A stretch of DNA of 64,000 bases from Kaistia defluvii (lineage in GTDB: Bacteria; Pseudomonadota; Alphaproteobacteria; Rhizobiales; Kaistiaceae): positions 62,001-126,000 of the forward strand of contig NZ_JBEPSM010000001.1 in the NCBI RefSeq assembly GCF_040548815.1, written 5' to 3'. A model generated the notes under the pieces. The model was not told the origin of the DNA and made no database searches. It saw only the letters and a list, made by a program, of their open reading frames with translations. This document shows, piece after piece, positions 9,801-17,321 of this stretch; the first letter of the stretch is position 1, and each line of letters starts with the position of its first letter. Both the position numbers and the translations under genes were made by a program.

Positions 9801-10319
9801 GAGCCCTGAAATGCCGGCCGCCTCTTCGAGCACCGCGCGGCGAGCCTGCGGCTTGGCCGAGATCAGCTCGCCGATGCGCCCCTGGCCCACCATGGCCGGA
9901 GAGCGGGCGCCGGTCGAGGCGTCGGCGAACAGCAACTGCACGTCGCGGGCGCGGACGTCCTTGCCGTTGATCTTGTAGACCGAGCCCGATTCGCGCTCGA
10001 TCCGGCGCGTCACTTCCAGGATGTCGGCATCGTTGAAGGCGGCGGGCGCCATCCGGTCCTGATTGTCGACGACGAGCGTCACTTCGGCGGTGTTGCGCGC
10101 CGGGCGCTTGCCGCTGCCGGCGAAAATGACGTCGTCCATGCCGGACGCGCGCATGTTCTTGTACGAGCTCTCGCCCATCACCCAGCGTAGCGCTTCGACG
10201 AGATTGGATTTTCCACAGCCGTTCGGGCCGACCACGCCGGTAAGCCCAGGCTCGATCAGGAAATCGGTCCCTTCGACAAAGGACTTGAAGCCGTGGACGC
10301 GGAGCCGCGTGAATTTCAT
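6858..10319 (-). CDS. smc: Chromosome segregation ATPase SMC
   Basis: SMC forms the arm-and-hinge dimer that organises and segregates the chromosome together with ScpA and ScpB. The 1153-residue protein has the N-terminal Walker A GPNGCGKSN (31-39), a Q-loop region, long Ala/Glu/Arg-rich coiled coils, a hinge at about 500-640, and a C-terminal half-ATPase with signature LLSGGEQALTA and Walker B ICVLDEVDAPLDD. The ATG at 10319 (MKFTRLRVHGFKSF) matches the family N-terminus; the frame runs 43 codons further upstream but that part reads like non-coding sequence. The dsbA-like gene lies upstream on the same strand, a neighbour order common in Rhizobiales. Confidence 0.97.
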   Translation of the reverse strand: MKFTRLRVHGFKSFVEGTDFLIEPGLTGVVGPNGCGKSNLVEALRWVMGESSYKNMRASGMDDVIFAGSGKRPARNTAEVTLVVDNQDRMAPAAFNDADILEVTRRIERESGSVYKINGKDVRARDVQLLFADASTGARSPAMVGQGRIGELISAKPQARRAVLEEAAGISGLYSRRNEAELRLRAAEQNLERLEDVLSELENQLEALKRQARQANRYRNLSADIRKTEATVLYLRMLAAAVQMRDAETALQAAGETVVARSEAQARAARDQAVAASKLPALREAEAGSAAALQRLTLARDALDADEKRMKERLVDLDRRLAQLNEDILREERMVRENADILARLDAEEQTLRAEGAEAVDKQASANEARGLAEVRLAETERKLAEATAAHAAIAARKSELERAHRETGERTARARNQLAEVDRELTALVSQIAALPGVAPAQAAVAAGEGAVAEADAKAQAAERQTAQARESETAARAPLAEAERALSGIETEARTLAKILGSGAPAGKRPPLLDTLSVAKGFEAALAAAFGDALDASDDLAMVAHWRDVAALGDDPALPAGAQPLAAKVKAPDVLARALAQTGLVARADGPALQKSLKTGQLLVSREGDLWRWDGYVATAEAPTAAAMRLANRNRLAELQEAAIGARAEVEKHQAGLAQAALAARTAQEQERMVREAGRAAQRTLDEARSRLAAVEREAGRLTSRRTALEESRERVVASVTETEAQHASAASALADAADPLAAQQDVMILRGTVAEERGALSEARAAADGLTRESEVRRRRLESMAAERKNWQERALNAESQGRILAGRRKEIETERAGLADAPAEIEQKRRALLSEITRAEAAKRDAADALREGEQALAGFDRASQDAMTALSEAREQRGRGEERLKATQERRLEIEARILEILDCEPHEVVKLAEIDASAPMPDLGQLETRLDRLRQEREKLGGVNLRADDEAVEVAGRREALIKDRDDLIEAIRRLRQGIASLNREGRERLLAAFDVVNGHFQRLFTHLFGGGAAELQLTESDDPLEAGLEIMASPPGKKPQTMTLLSGGEQALTAMALIFAVFLTNPAPICVLDEVDAPLDDHNVERFCNLLDEMARTTDTRFVTITHNPITMARMNRLFGVTMGERGVSQLVSVDLETAEQFREAG

Positions 10320-10387
10320 GACGCGGTACCGGGCCTGGAGGGGAGGGGCTGCGAGCGGAGGGACGGCAAGCGGAACAACTGCATAGC

Positions 10388-10413
10388 AAAAGCCCTCCCA
10401 GGGTCGAGAGGGC
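10388..10413 (-). terminator. Terminator-like hairpin between dsbA-like gene and smc
   Basis: On the minus strand GCCCTC (10408-10413) pairs with GAGGGC (10392-10397) and is followed by four T residues. It lies about 85 bp downstream of the dsbA-like stop and upstream of the smc start, so smc may have its own promoter or receive only attenuated read-through. Confidence 0.55.
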
Positions 10414-10496
10414 CGGTCGTCGGGACAGACAGACAGGAAGGCTCGCAAGGGCGCCAGCGCGCCCTCGCGAGACTGGATACGATCCGGTGCCGCCGG

Positions 10497-11135
10497 TCAG
10501 CCGGCCAGCAGCTTGTCCATTTCCTCGATCGAGAGAGCACCCGGATGCCTGGACCCGTTGATGAAGAAGGTCGGGGTAGAATTGACGCCGAACTCGTTCG
10601 CGCCGCGTTCCTTGACCGCGTTCACCGCATCGAGCAGGGCCTGGTTCTTCAGGGTGAGCTCGAAGGTCTCCTGCGTGAAGCCGACCTGCTTGGCGAGGTC
10701 GAGTAGGGCGGGAACCGGGTTCTCGACGAAAGCCCACTTCTCCTGCTGGTCGAACAGCAGGTCGACCATCGGGAAGAAGTTATCGTTGGGCGCGGAATGC
10801 GCCAGCATGATCGCGGCTGTGGCCAGCGGATCGAGCGGGAAATCCCGCATGATGAAGTGGACCTTGCCCGTGTCGATGTACTTCTCTTTGAAGGGCTTCC
10901 AGGTCGTGTCGTGGAAATGCTTGCAGTGCGAGCAGGTCAGCGACATGTACTCGACGACCGTGATGGGGGCCTTGGGATCGCCCATCATGTTGTCGCCAAG
11001 CGGGCCCGGCTTCAGCAATGCTGCGAGGTCGACCGTGTCCGCGGCCTGGGCCGAAGCCGGCAGCATCGAAACGGCGCCGATGGCGAGAACGCCGACACCA
11101 GCCTGGCCGAGAAACTGTCTGCGATTGAACTTCAA
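10497..11135 (-). CDS. DsbA family thiol:disulfide oxidoreductase
   Basis: A 212-residue exported thioredoxin-fold protein. The N-terminus NRRQFLGQAG followed by a hydrophobic stretch and ASAQA-A resembles a twin-arginine signal peptide with cleavage near residue 31. The redox motif is CSHC (68-71) and the cis-proline loop is NSTPTFFING near residue 190. It is closer to the DsbG/BdbD-like Thioredoxin_4 group than to E. coli DsbA. It probably forms or shuffles disulfides in the periplasm. The dciA-like gene lies upstream on the same strand, separated by 137 bp. Confidence 0.9.
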   Translation of the reverse strand: MKFNRRQFLGQAGVGVLAIGAVSMLPASAQAADTVDLAALLKPGPLGDNMMGDPKAPITVVEYMSLTCSHCKHFHDTTWKPFKEKYIDTGKVHFIMRDFPLDPLATAAIMLAHSAPNDNFFPMVDLLFDQQEKWAFVENPVPALLDLAKQVGFTQETFELTLKNQALLDAVNAVKERGANEFGVNSTPTFFINGSRHPGALSIEEMDKLLAG

Positions 11136-11272
11136 GATCCTGCATCTCCTTTTGCCCCGGCGCTGCTATGGCGTCCGGACAGCGGAACGAATGACACGCT
11201 TGGCGGGAAACCTACCACATCAAATGTGGCGTTTCTCGTTAAGTTGAACACGCCGGCCCTTGCCAGCGACGC

Positions 11273-11779
11273 TCAGGACCGCCGGGAGGCGCCGTAGACG
11301 CCGCGACCCAGGCGCTCGAGCGCCTGGCGCAATCCCTCGCTCTCGACGGAGGCAACGGTATCGACGACGCGGGCTTCATCGGCTTTGGAAAGCGGGGCGG
11401 GCGCCACCGTGGCCTTGCGCGGCGTGGCGACGACGCCCTGCACGATCTTGAGCTGCGACACCGCGCCGAAACCCAGAAATCCGTTGATCCGGTCGAGAAT
11501 CACGCCGGTCTCGTGCTGCAGATAGATCGCCATGCCCGAATCGACCCGGATGACCAGCGTCGCGCCGGACGGCGCCTTGGCCTGGTCGCGCCGCGGCCAG
11601 GTGATCTTTTCCGGCATTGTGGTCGTCGCGTAGCGCGGACCGACGATGTCAGCCCAGGACGAGATCAGATCGGCGGTGGCGAAGCCGCGCTTGGCGCAGA
11701 CCGGCGCAATCACGCTGGCGATCAGCGCGCCGATCGATCGCGGCCCGCGGTTGACCTTGGGGTTGGTATTGTCGCTCAT
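11273..11779 (-). CDS. DUF721 / DciA-like protein
   Basis: A 168-residue protein with the DUF721 core (ADLISSWADIVGPRYATTTMP, then SGMAIYLQHETGVILDRIN). DUF721 includes DciA, the loader of the replicative helicase DnaB in bacteria that lack DnaC; alphaproteobacterial members are usually assigned to this role by homology. The C-terminal 45 residues are variable. It sits in the mutY / dsbA / smc neighbourhood, where Rhizobiales typically carry it. The start ATG at 11779 gives the expected N-terminus. Confidence 0.85.
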   Translation of the reverse strand: MSDNTNPKVNRGPRSIGALIASVIAPVCAKRGFATADLISSWADIVGPRYATTTMPEKITWPRRDQAKAPSGATLVIRVDSGMAIYLQHETGVILDRINGFLGFGAVSQLKIVQGVVATPRKATVAPAPLSKADEARVVDTVASVESEGLRQALERLGRGVYGASRRS

Positions 11780-11914
11780 GGTCGTCTTGTCGCACGATGG
11801 CGGGGCGCTGTGAACGTGCCGCCCGTCAGGGATTCGCTGATTCCGATAAAACGTCTCAGCATCGATTTGATTAATTCCAATAAAATCAAGGCGTTACGAA
11901 TGAATTCCGGCTTC

Positions 11915-11943
11915 TTGACACGGGTTGGAGGCGTCACTATGGT
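11915..11943 (+). promoter_or_regulatory. Sigma-70-type promoter of the F0 operon
   Basis: TTGACA at 11915-11920 and TATGGT at 11938-11943 are separated by exactly 17 bp. The -35 is a perfect consensus match and the -10 matches at four of six positions. An AT-rich tract lies just upstream (about 11850-11890). The distance to the atpI ATG is 65 bp. Confidence 0.7.
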
Positions 11944-12008
11944 GCGCGCGGTTTCGGGGCGGTAATAAGCTTTGTGAGGCTTTCTCGGCACTTGGCAAGG
12001 ATGACGCG

Positions 12009-12401
12009 ATGAGCGACACGGGTTCGCCGGGTGACGAAGAGACGATCAAGCGTATGGCTGAGGACGAAGCCGCGCTATCGGCGAGGCTGCGCGCGCTAAG
12101 TCAGAAGCTGGATAAGGCGTCTGAGGAAGCGAAGGCAGCCGAACGGGCTCAACCATCGAACGAAGTCAATGCGCAGGGGATGCGCCTGGCGTTTCGGATC
12201 GTTGGAGAGTTCGTCTCGGGCGTGCTGGTCGGTGCCGGACTTGGCTGGTTGTTCGACCGCTGGCTTGGTACGTCCCCCTGGGGGATGATCGTGCTCTTGC
12301 TGCTTGGGTTCGTCGCGGGCGTCCTGAACGTCTTGCGCGCGGTCGGCAAAGTTGCGCCGCCGGAAGCCCGGCAGGTGTCGAGCCGGGCTAAGAAGAAGTA
12401 G
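12009..12401 (+). CDS. atpI: ATP synthase subunit I (AtpI)
   Basis: A 130-residue protein with a charged coiled-coil-like N-terminus (residues 10-50) and two membrane helices (RIVGEFVSGVLVGAGLGWLF and GMIVLLLLGFVAGVLNVL). AtpI helps assemble the c-ring of F-type ATP synthase. The start at 12009 is chosen because AAGG at 11997-12000 is well spaced and the protein begins as in relatives; a frame 28 codons longer exists but reaches the promoter. It is the first gene of atpI-atpB-atpE-atpF'-atpF. Confidence 0.92.
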   Translation: MSDTGSPGDEETIKRMAEDEAALSARLRALSQKLDKASEEAKAAERAQPSNEVNAQGMRLAFRIVGEFVSGVLVGAGLGWLFDRWLGTSPWGMIVLLLLGFVAGVLNVLRAVGKVAPPEARQVSSRAKKK

Positions 12402-12459
12402 GTATCCATAGGGTCGCGGCACAGGCTGCGGTCAGACTCAGGCGAAGAAGGCGGGCTCG

Positions 12460-13212
12460 GTGGCTAACGATCCGATCCATCAGTTTCACATTCAGGAATA
12501 TTTCCCGCTCGGCCAGTTCGGCGGAATGGAATTCCATTTCACCAACTCCGCTTTCGCCATGGGGGCGACGGTCGCCATCGTGACGGGTTTCATCCTGCTC
12601 GCGACGTCGAAGGCGAGCCTGATCCCGGGCCGGCTGCAGTCGGTCGCGGAACTGGCCTATGAGTTCGTTGCCAACACGCTCCGATCGAGCGCCGGCAAGG
12701 AGGGGATGCGGTTCTTCCCCCTCGTATTCTCGCTGTTCATGTTCATCCTGGTGGCGAACTTCTTCGGAATGTTCCCCTATTTCATGACGGCGACCAGCCA
12801 GATCATCGTGACCTTCGCCCTGGCGATGACGGTCATGCTGACCGTGGTTGTCTATGGCTTCATGCGCCATGGCTTCGGCTTCCTCGGCCTGTTCGTGCCG
12901 CATGGCGTTCCGATGGCGGTCGTGCCGCTGGTGTCGGCGATCGAGATCATCTCGTTCCTGTCCCGCCCGATCAGCCTTTCGGTTCGTCTCTTCGGCAACA
13001 TGCTTGCCGGTCACATCACGCTCAAGGTCTTCGCCGGCTTCGTTGCCAGCATGGCCTCGCTCGGCGCCATCGGCGTCGGCGGCGCGATCCTGCCGCTGGC
13101 CATGACGGTCGGCCTGACGGCTCTCGAATTCCTGGTGGCATTCCTCCAGGCCTACATCTTCACGGTCCTTACCTGCATGTATCTGAACGACGCCCTCCAT
13201 CCCGGGCATTGA
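12460..13212 (+). CDS. atpB: F0 ATP synthase subunit a
   Basis: A 250-residue integral membrane protein forming the proton half-channels beside the c-ring. It contains the essential Arg in [16 protein letters not shown] and the conserved final helices ([21 protein letters not shown]). Start codon is GTG at 12460, preceded by AAGAAGG. It follows atpI by 58 bp. Confidence 0.97.
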   Translation: MANDPIHQFHIQEYFPLGQFGGMEFHFTNSAFAMGATVAIVTGFILLATSKASLIPGRLQSVAELAYEFVANTLRSSAGKEGMRFFPLVFSLFMFILVANFFGMFPYFMTATSQIIVTFALAMTVMLTVVVYGFMRHGFGFLGLFVPHGVPMAVVPLVSAIEIISFLSRPISLSVRLFGNMLAGHITLKVFAGFVASMASLGAIGVGGAILPLAMTVGLTALEFLVAFLQAYIFTVLTCMYLNDALHPGH

Positions 13213-13274
13213 TCAGCAGGTCGGCGAAGGTACACGTTCTTCCAACCCGAAATTACGACTTCAAGGAGCATAAA

Positions 13275-13502
13275 ATGGAAGCGGAAGCTGCAAAGTTCAT
13301 CGGTGCTGGTCTTGCCTGCTTCGGCATGGCCGGAACGGCTCTCGCCCTCGGCAACATCTTCTCGAGCTACCTGACGGGCGCGCTGCGCAATCCGTCGGCT
13401 GCTGACGGCCAGTTCGGTCGCCTCATCCTCGGCTTCGCCGTGACGGAAGCGCTCGGCATTTTCTCGCTGCTCGTCGCTCTGCTCCTGCTCTTCGTGGTCT
13501 GA
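13275..13502 (+). CDS. atpE: F0 ATP synthase subunit c
   Basis: A 75-residue two-helix hairpin that makes the rotating proton ring. The polar loop is RNPSA and the proton-carrying carboxylate is the Glu in FAVTEALGIF. The start at 13275 is fixed by a strong AAGGAG (13263-13268) six bases upstream and by family length; the in-frame ATG at 13209 overlaps atpB and would add 22 residues foreign to the family. Confidence 0.97.
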   Translation: MEAEAAKFIGAGLACFGMAGTALALGNIFSSYLTGALRNPSAADGQFGRLILGFAVTEALGIFSLLVALLLLFVV

Positions 13503-13594
13503 TCCCGTCAGGCCGTCTTCGGGCGGCCGGGTGAAGCCTCATGCGGCGGCCTCGTGCCGTCGCATGTGTTTTAGTTTACGATCTGGGGTCTTCG

Positions 13595-14206
13595 ATGACT
13601 TGGTTCATCTCGCCTGCCCACGCACAGGATGCCGCGCCCGCGCCGGCGCCTGCCGTCGTTCCGCCGGCGCCGACTGAGACACATACCGAGGTCGGGCACG
13701 AGGCAGGGGTGAAGGCACCGTTCCCACCCTTCGACACGCAGAAGTACCCGTCGCAGATCCTTTGGTATGTGATCTTCTTCGGCCTGCTCTATCTGCTGAT
13801 GAAGCGCTTCCTGGTGCCGCGGCTCAGCACCATCGTCGAGGGCCGCGCAGCGCGGATCTCCGGCGATCTGGAAGAAGCCCAGCGCCTTCGCGTCGAGTCC
13901 GACAAGGCACTCGGCACCTATGAGAAGGCTCTGGCCGACGCACGTACCGCCGCCCACGCCATCGCGCAGGCCGGCACGGACGAGGCGAAGGCCGCCGCCG
14001 TCAAGCAGCGTGCCGATATCGAGTCCTCGCTCAGCGCGAAGCTCGAGGAAGCCGAAGCCCGGATCGGCGAGATCAAGGCAAAGGCGCTCGGCGATGTCGG
14101 CGCGATCGCCGAAGAAACCGCCGCAGCCGTTGTCGCGGCGCTTTCCGGACAGCAGCCGAGCTCGGACGAGGTGGCAGCCGCCGTCTCTTCCGTTTCGTCG
14201 AAGTAA
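13595..14206 (+). CDS. atpF': F0 ATP synthase subunit b'
   Basis: A 203-residue peripheral-stalk subunit of the b' type found in photosynthetic bacteria and alphaproteobacteria. An Ala/Pro-rich N-terminus (13-50) is followed by one membrane helix (QILWYVIFFGLLYLLM) and a long Ala/Glu/Lys/Arg helix that pairs with subunit b. The Ala/Pro-rich lead before the helix is longer than in E. coli b but usual for rhizobial b'. ATG 13595 is preferred; an ATG 18 codons upstream lacks a clear ribosome site. Confidence 0.92.
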   Translation: MTWFISPAHAQDAAPAPAPAVVPPAPTETHTEVGHEAGVKAPFPPFDTQKYPSQILWYVIFFGLLYLLMKRFLVPRLSTIVEGRAARISGDLEEAQRLRVESDKALGTYEKALADARTAAHAIAQAGTDEAKAAAVKQRADIESSLSAKLEEAEARIGEIKAKALGDVGAIAEETAAAVVAALSGQQPSSDEVAAAVSSVSSK

Positions 14207-14217
14207 GGGGCAGGACC

Positions 14218-14703
14218 ATGCATATCGATGCTTCCTTTTTCGCCCTTGTCGGCCTGATCCTTTTCTTCGTGCTGCTGGCTTTCGTCGGTGTGCACACGAC
14301 CATTGGCAAGGCGCTCGACAAGCGTTCCGAGAGCATTGCCAAGGACCTGGACGACGCCAAGCGTCTCCGCGAGGAAGCGGCGGCTCTGCTCGCCGACTAC
14401 CAGAAGCGGGCTCGCGAGGCCGAGGCCGAGGCTCAGACCATCGTCGAGAAGGCACGTCGCGAAGCCGCGGCACTGGCCGATGAGGCGAAGGTCCAGATGG
14501 AAGATTACGTCACGCGCCGCACCAAGATGGCCGAGGACAAGATCACCCAGGCCGAGCATCAGGCTCTGCAGGAAGTGAAGGCGCTTTCTGCCGATGTCGC
14601 GATTGCGGCTGCCGAGAAGATCCTGTCGGCCAAGCTCAAGGGCGCGGCCGGCGCCGAGATGGTTGCCTCGTCGATCGCCGACGTGAAGAACCGCCTGAAC
14701 TAA
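14218..14703 (+). CDS. atpF: F0 ATP synthase subunit b
   Basis: A 161-residue subunit with one N-terminal membrane helix ([19 protein letters not shown]) and a long charged right-handed coiled-coil region, completing the b/b' heterodimeric stator. It starts 11 bp after atpF'. The stop overlaps the stop of rnhB, which runs towards it. Confidence 0.95.
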   Translation: MHIDASFFALVGLILFFVLLAFVGVHTTIGKALDKRSESIAKDLDDAKRLREEAAALLADYQKRAREAEAEAQTIVEKARREAAALADEAKVQMEDYVTRRTKMAEDKITQAEHQALQEVKALSADVAIAAAEKILSAKLKGAAGAEMVASSIADVKNRLN

Positions 14704-15410
14704 ACGAGGAATTCCTCGTCGAGACAGTCAACGCCGTCGGCCATGCCGGCGGCGTTTTCGTTTGCGAGCACGGCGCGCACCGGCGCGAAGCTGGTGCGGT
14801 GCAGCGGGCAGGCGCCGAGGCTTGCCAGCGCGGCGAGATGAACCGCCGTGCCATATCCGACATGGCGCTCGAAACCGTAATCGGGGTAATGCGCGGCGGC
14901 GCGGACCATCATCCGGTCGCGCGAGACCTTGGCGACGATCGAGGCGGCCGCGATCGACACGGAGCGTCCATCGCCCTTGACGAACGCCTCGCCCCGGCAG
15001 GCGAGGCCAGGCGGCACGTCGATACCGTCCACGATGACGTGGTCGGCGAGATGAGACAGGCCGTTGACGGCTCGGGCCATCGCCCAGAGCGTTGCCTGGC
15101 GGATGTTGGTCGTATCGATCCGGAGCACGGACGCCGCGACCACGGAGACATGCGCCGTGGCCATGATCTGCTCGAACAGCGCTTCGCGCGCCGCGGGCGT
15201 CAGCTTCTTCGAATCGTTCAGCCCGTCGGGAATGCGCTTGGGATCGAGGATGACCGCCGCCGCGACCACAGGGCCGGCGAGCGGACCGCGGCCGACTTCG
15301 TCGACCCCGGCAATGGCCTTGTGGCCGGCCCGGCGCAGGCGTCGTTCGATCGCGTCGGTTGGGACGGGCGGAATTTCGAACAGAAGCTGTGATTCGGATG
15401 CGCGTGCCAT
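14700..15410 (-). CDS. rnhB: Ribonuclease HII
   Basis: RNase HII cleaves the RNA strand of RNA:DNA hybrids and starts ribonucleotide excision repair. The 236-residue protein has the signature [15 protein letters not shown] with catalytic D37 and E38, DSKKL, and the third Asp in VIVDGIDVP, plus KVSRDRMM and the HVGYGT element. The chosen ATG (15410, [14 protein letters not shown]) gives normal family length; the frame stays open 109 codons upstream across non-coding sequence and the end of the next gene. Its stop overlaps that of atpF. Confidence 0.95.
   Translation of the reverse strand: MARASESQLLFEIPPVPTDAIERRLRRAGHKAIAGVDEVGRGPLAGPVVAAAVILDPKRIPDGLNDSKKLTPAAREALFEQIMATAHVSVVAASVLRIDTTNIRQATLWAMARAVNGLSHLADHVIVDGIDVPPGLACRGEAFVKGDGRSVSIAAASIVAKVSRDRMMVRAAAHYPDYGFERHVGYGTAVHLAALASLGACPLHRTSFAPVRAVLANENAAGMADGVDCLDEEFLV
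14730..14758 (+). terminator. Terminator of the F0 operon, inside rnhB
   Basis: An 11-bp stem (14730-14740 with 14746-14756, one G-T pair, 5-nt loop) runs into a T stretch (GTTTTCGTTT). It is positioned 27 bp after the atpF stop and lies within the 3' coding end of the oppositely oriented rnhB, so the hairpin is under both protein-coding and termination constraints. Confidence 0.65.
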
Positions 15411-15494
15411 TCCGGCAAAATCCCCGAGGCGGCGGACGAATGCAAGCGCGGCCGGCGTCGCGCCTGACGACGCAGGCGAGCCGTGGCCGAATGG

Positions 15495-15524
15495 AAAAAG
15501 GCGCCGGGTTGCCCCGACGCCTTC
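15495..15524 (-). terminator. Terminator of the oxygenase gene
   Basis: On the minus strand an 11-bp stem (15514-15524 with 15499-15509, one mismatch, 4-nt loop) ends in a T run (A residues at 15496-15500 on the plus strand). It sits 32 bp downstream of the oxygenase stop. Confidence 0.7.
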
Positions 15525-15555
15525 GAATCCAGGACTGCGCCGCTGTGGGCCGAAT

Positions 15556-16353
15556 TCAGCCAACCAACTGGCGGAACTCGTTCTTGATGAAATTGCCGAC
15601 CCGCTTGCCGCGATTGCGCGCCTTCTCGAAGGCGGTCTGGTCGACGAAATAGGTGTGCAGGATGCTGTCGCGCGAAGTCGGCAGCACGCCCGTGGGGTCG
15701 ACCGAATGCCAGGTGTTGTCGCCGACCGCGAAGGCATAGCCGTGGTTCGGGATGAACTCCATCTGCTTCACCCGGGTGAAGCCACCCTCGGGCTCGCGCG
15801 AGGAAAACACGGTGCCGACGCCGTTCAGCGATTCGTCGCGCGGCAGGTACATCTGGACGGTGATGCCCTTCCAGCGCGTATCGGTGTGTTCCTTGATCCG
15901 GTAGCCGGAGGTGTCGCGCGTGAGCATCGGGATCGGGAAGAAATCCGTCGCCTTGTAGGCGCTGCCGAAGCGACGCTTGAGGCCGGGCTCCAGCCGCTCG
16001 ACGAAGGCATCGCGGACGGGAACCGAGCACAGCGCGGCCCCGACCAGGTTCCAGAGGACCTTCCGGCGGCCTTCGAGATGGCGCAGATATTCCGGGAACA
16101 GGTCGACCTTGACCCGCGTGGCGCTGCCGTCGTCGCGGATGTTGACGTTGCCCCGGCCGGCCAGCGCGCGGAAATGGCCGGCCGACGGCATCAGTTCCTG
16201 CATCTCGGCATAGACATCGGCCGGAAAGATCCCGTCCAGCACCAGATGATAGAACGGATCGTCGAACGCTTCGGCAGAGCGGACCGCCTGGGCGATGTGG
16301 CTGACCAGATAGTCGAGATCGGTTGTCGTGGACTTGAGCACGGTCGCCCCCAC
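15556..16353 (-). CDS. 2OG-Fe(II) oxygenase-like protein
   Basis: A 265-residue cytosolic protein. The region 150-235 shows the facial triad of a 2-oxoglutarate/Fe(II) dioxygenase: H156 and D158 in KEHTDTRW, H216 in NTWHSVDP, and an Arg (R228, PTSRDS) at the position that usually binds 2-oxoglutarate. The double-stranded beta-helix pattern ([20 protein letters not shown]) fits. The first 100 residues are of a type seen in bacterial hydroxylases of unknown substrate. The start is a GTG at 16353; no strong ribosome site is visible. It is monocistronic with its own terminator. Confidence 0.75.
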   Translation of the reverse strand: MGATVLKSTTTDLDYLVSHIAQAVRSAEAFDDPFYHLVLDGIFPADVYAEMQELMPSAGHFRALAGRGNVNIRDDGSATRVKVDLFPEYLRHLEGRRKVLWNLVGAALCSVPVRDAFVERLEPGLKRRFGSAYKATDFFPIPMLTRDTSGYRIKEHTDTRWKGITVQMYLPRDESLNGVGTVFSSREPEGGFTRVKQMEFIPNHGYAFAVGDNTWHSVDPTGVLPTSRDSILHTYFVDQTAFEKARNRGKRVGNFIKNEFRQLVG

Positions 16354-16453
16354 AAGATGGATACAATTGTGAGTATGTTAGTCAGCAAAGCAGCGCGCCG
16401 CAATGCCATCCGGCCGCCGCGCGCTGCGCTTCGCCTGCCAACACGGGCCTTCG

Positions 16454-17209
16454 CTATTTCACCTTGAGCCGGATCATCACGGCGCGGCCGCCCGCTTCCA
16501 GGTCGACGCGTCGCACCTCGACGCCGGCAACCGTCTCCATCAAGTCGACGAGCTTGCGGAAGCCGTAATTGCGCGGGTCGAAATCGGGCATGCGCTTGAA
16601 CAGGATCTGGCCGACCGGGCCGAGATGCGCCCAGCCATCGTCGCCGGACACGTCCTCGATCGCCGCGAAGATCTCGTCGCGCGGCAGGCGAGGGGCGCTC
16701 TTGGCCGGCTGCTTGGCTGCCTTGGCCGCCGGTCCGTCATTCTTCTCCTGCCGCTCTTCGGCCAGCAGCAGGTCGCAGTAGAAAAAGCGGTCGCAGGCGG
16801 CGACATAGGGCTTGGTCGATTTCTGCTCTCCAAAGCCATAGACGACCAGGCCGTCCTCGCGGATCCGGCTCGCCAAAGTCGTGAAATCGCTGTCGCTGGA
16901 CGCGATGCAGAAGCCGTCTAGCCCCTTCTCGTGCAGCATGTCCATCGCCTCGATAGCGAGCTTCATGTCGGTCGCGTTCTTGCCGACAGCGGCCGGCGGC
17001 ACATGGACCGGCGTAAGCGCATGCGAATGCAGCAGCGGCTGCCACTGGTTCATCGCGCTGGAGGCGAAGTGGCCATAGACGCGGCGGATGACGACGCGGC
17101 CGATGGTCGAGGCTTCGCGAATGATGATCGGAAGGAAGTCGGCCCGGACATTGTCGGCATCGATCAGCAGAGCGAGCTTCTGCGTCGCCCCGGGAAGTTG
17201 TTCTGCCAA
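16454..17209 (-). CDS. NYN domain protein with LOTUS/OST-HTH C-terminus
   Basis: A 251-residue protein. Residues 10-150 form a NYN (PIN-like) nuclease domain: LIDADN (16-21), KNATDMKLAIEAMD and SSDSDF supply the acidic metal-binding residues. After a Lys/Ala/Pro linker the C-terminal part (about 175-251, LPRDEIFAAIEDVSGDDGWAHL onward) resembles an OST-HTH/LOTUS domain, known for binding RNA. The LabA/DUF88-like combination suggests RNA processing or turnover. The substrate is unknown. Confidence 0.85.
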   Translation of the reverse strand: MAEQLPGATQKLALLIDADNVRADFLPIIIREASTIGRVVIRRVYGHFASSAMNQWQPLLHSHALTPVHVPPAAVGKNATDMKLAIEAMDMLHEKGLDGFCIASSDSDFTTLASRIREDGLVVYGFGEQKSTKPYVAACDRFFYCDLLLAEERQEKNDGPAAKAAKQPAKSAPRLPRDEIFAAIEDVSGDDGWAHLGPVGQILFKRMPDFDPRNYGFRKLVDLMETVAGVEVRRVDLEAGGRAVMIRLKVK

Positions 17210-17321
17210 TTCTCACTCCGATCGTCGCATGAGGGCGGCCGATGGACGAAGACGCCGAGCGCCTGCCACCCGCGCGCCAGATCGCCCTTGTTACCATAGA
17301 TGGCGTCGGAGAGCGCCGTGA

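Noticed and set aside
15482..15530. tRNA-like fragments (GTGGCCGAATGG and TTCGAATCC)
   Set aside because: No acceptor stem or anticodon arm can be drawn; the region is explained by the terminator of the oxygenase gene.
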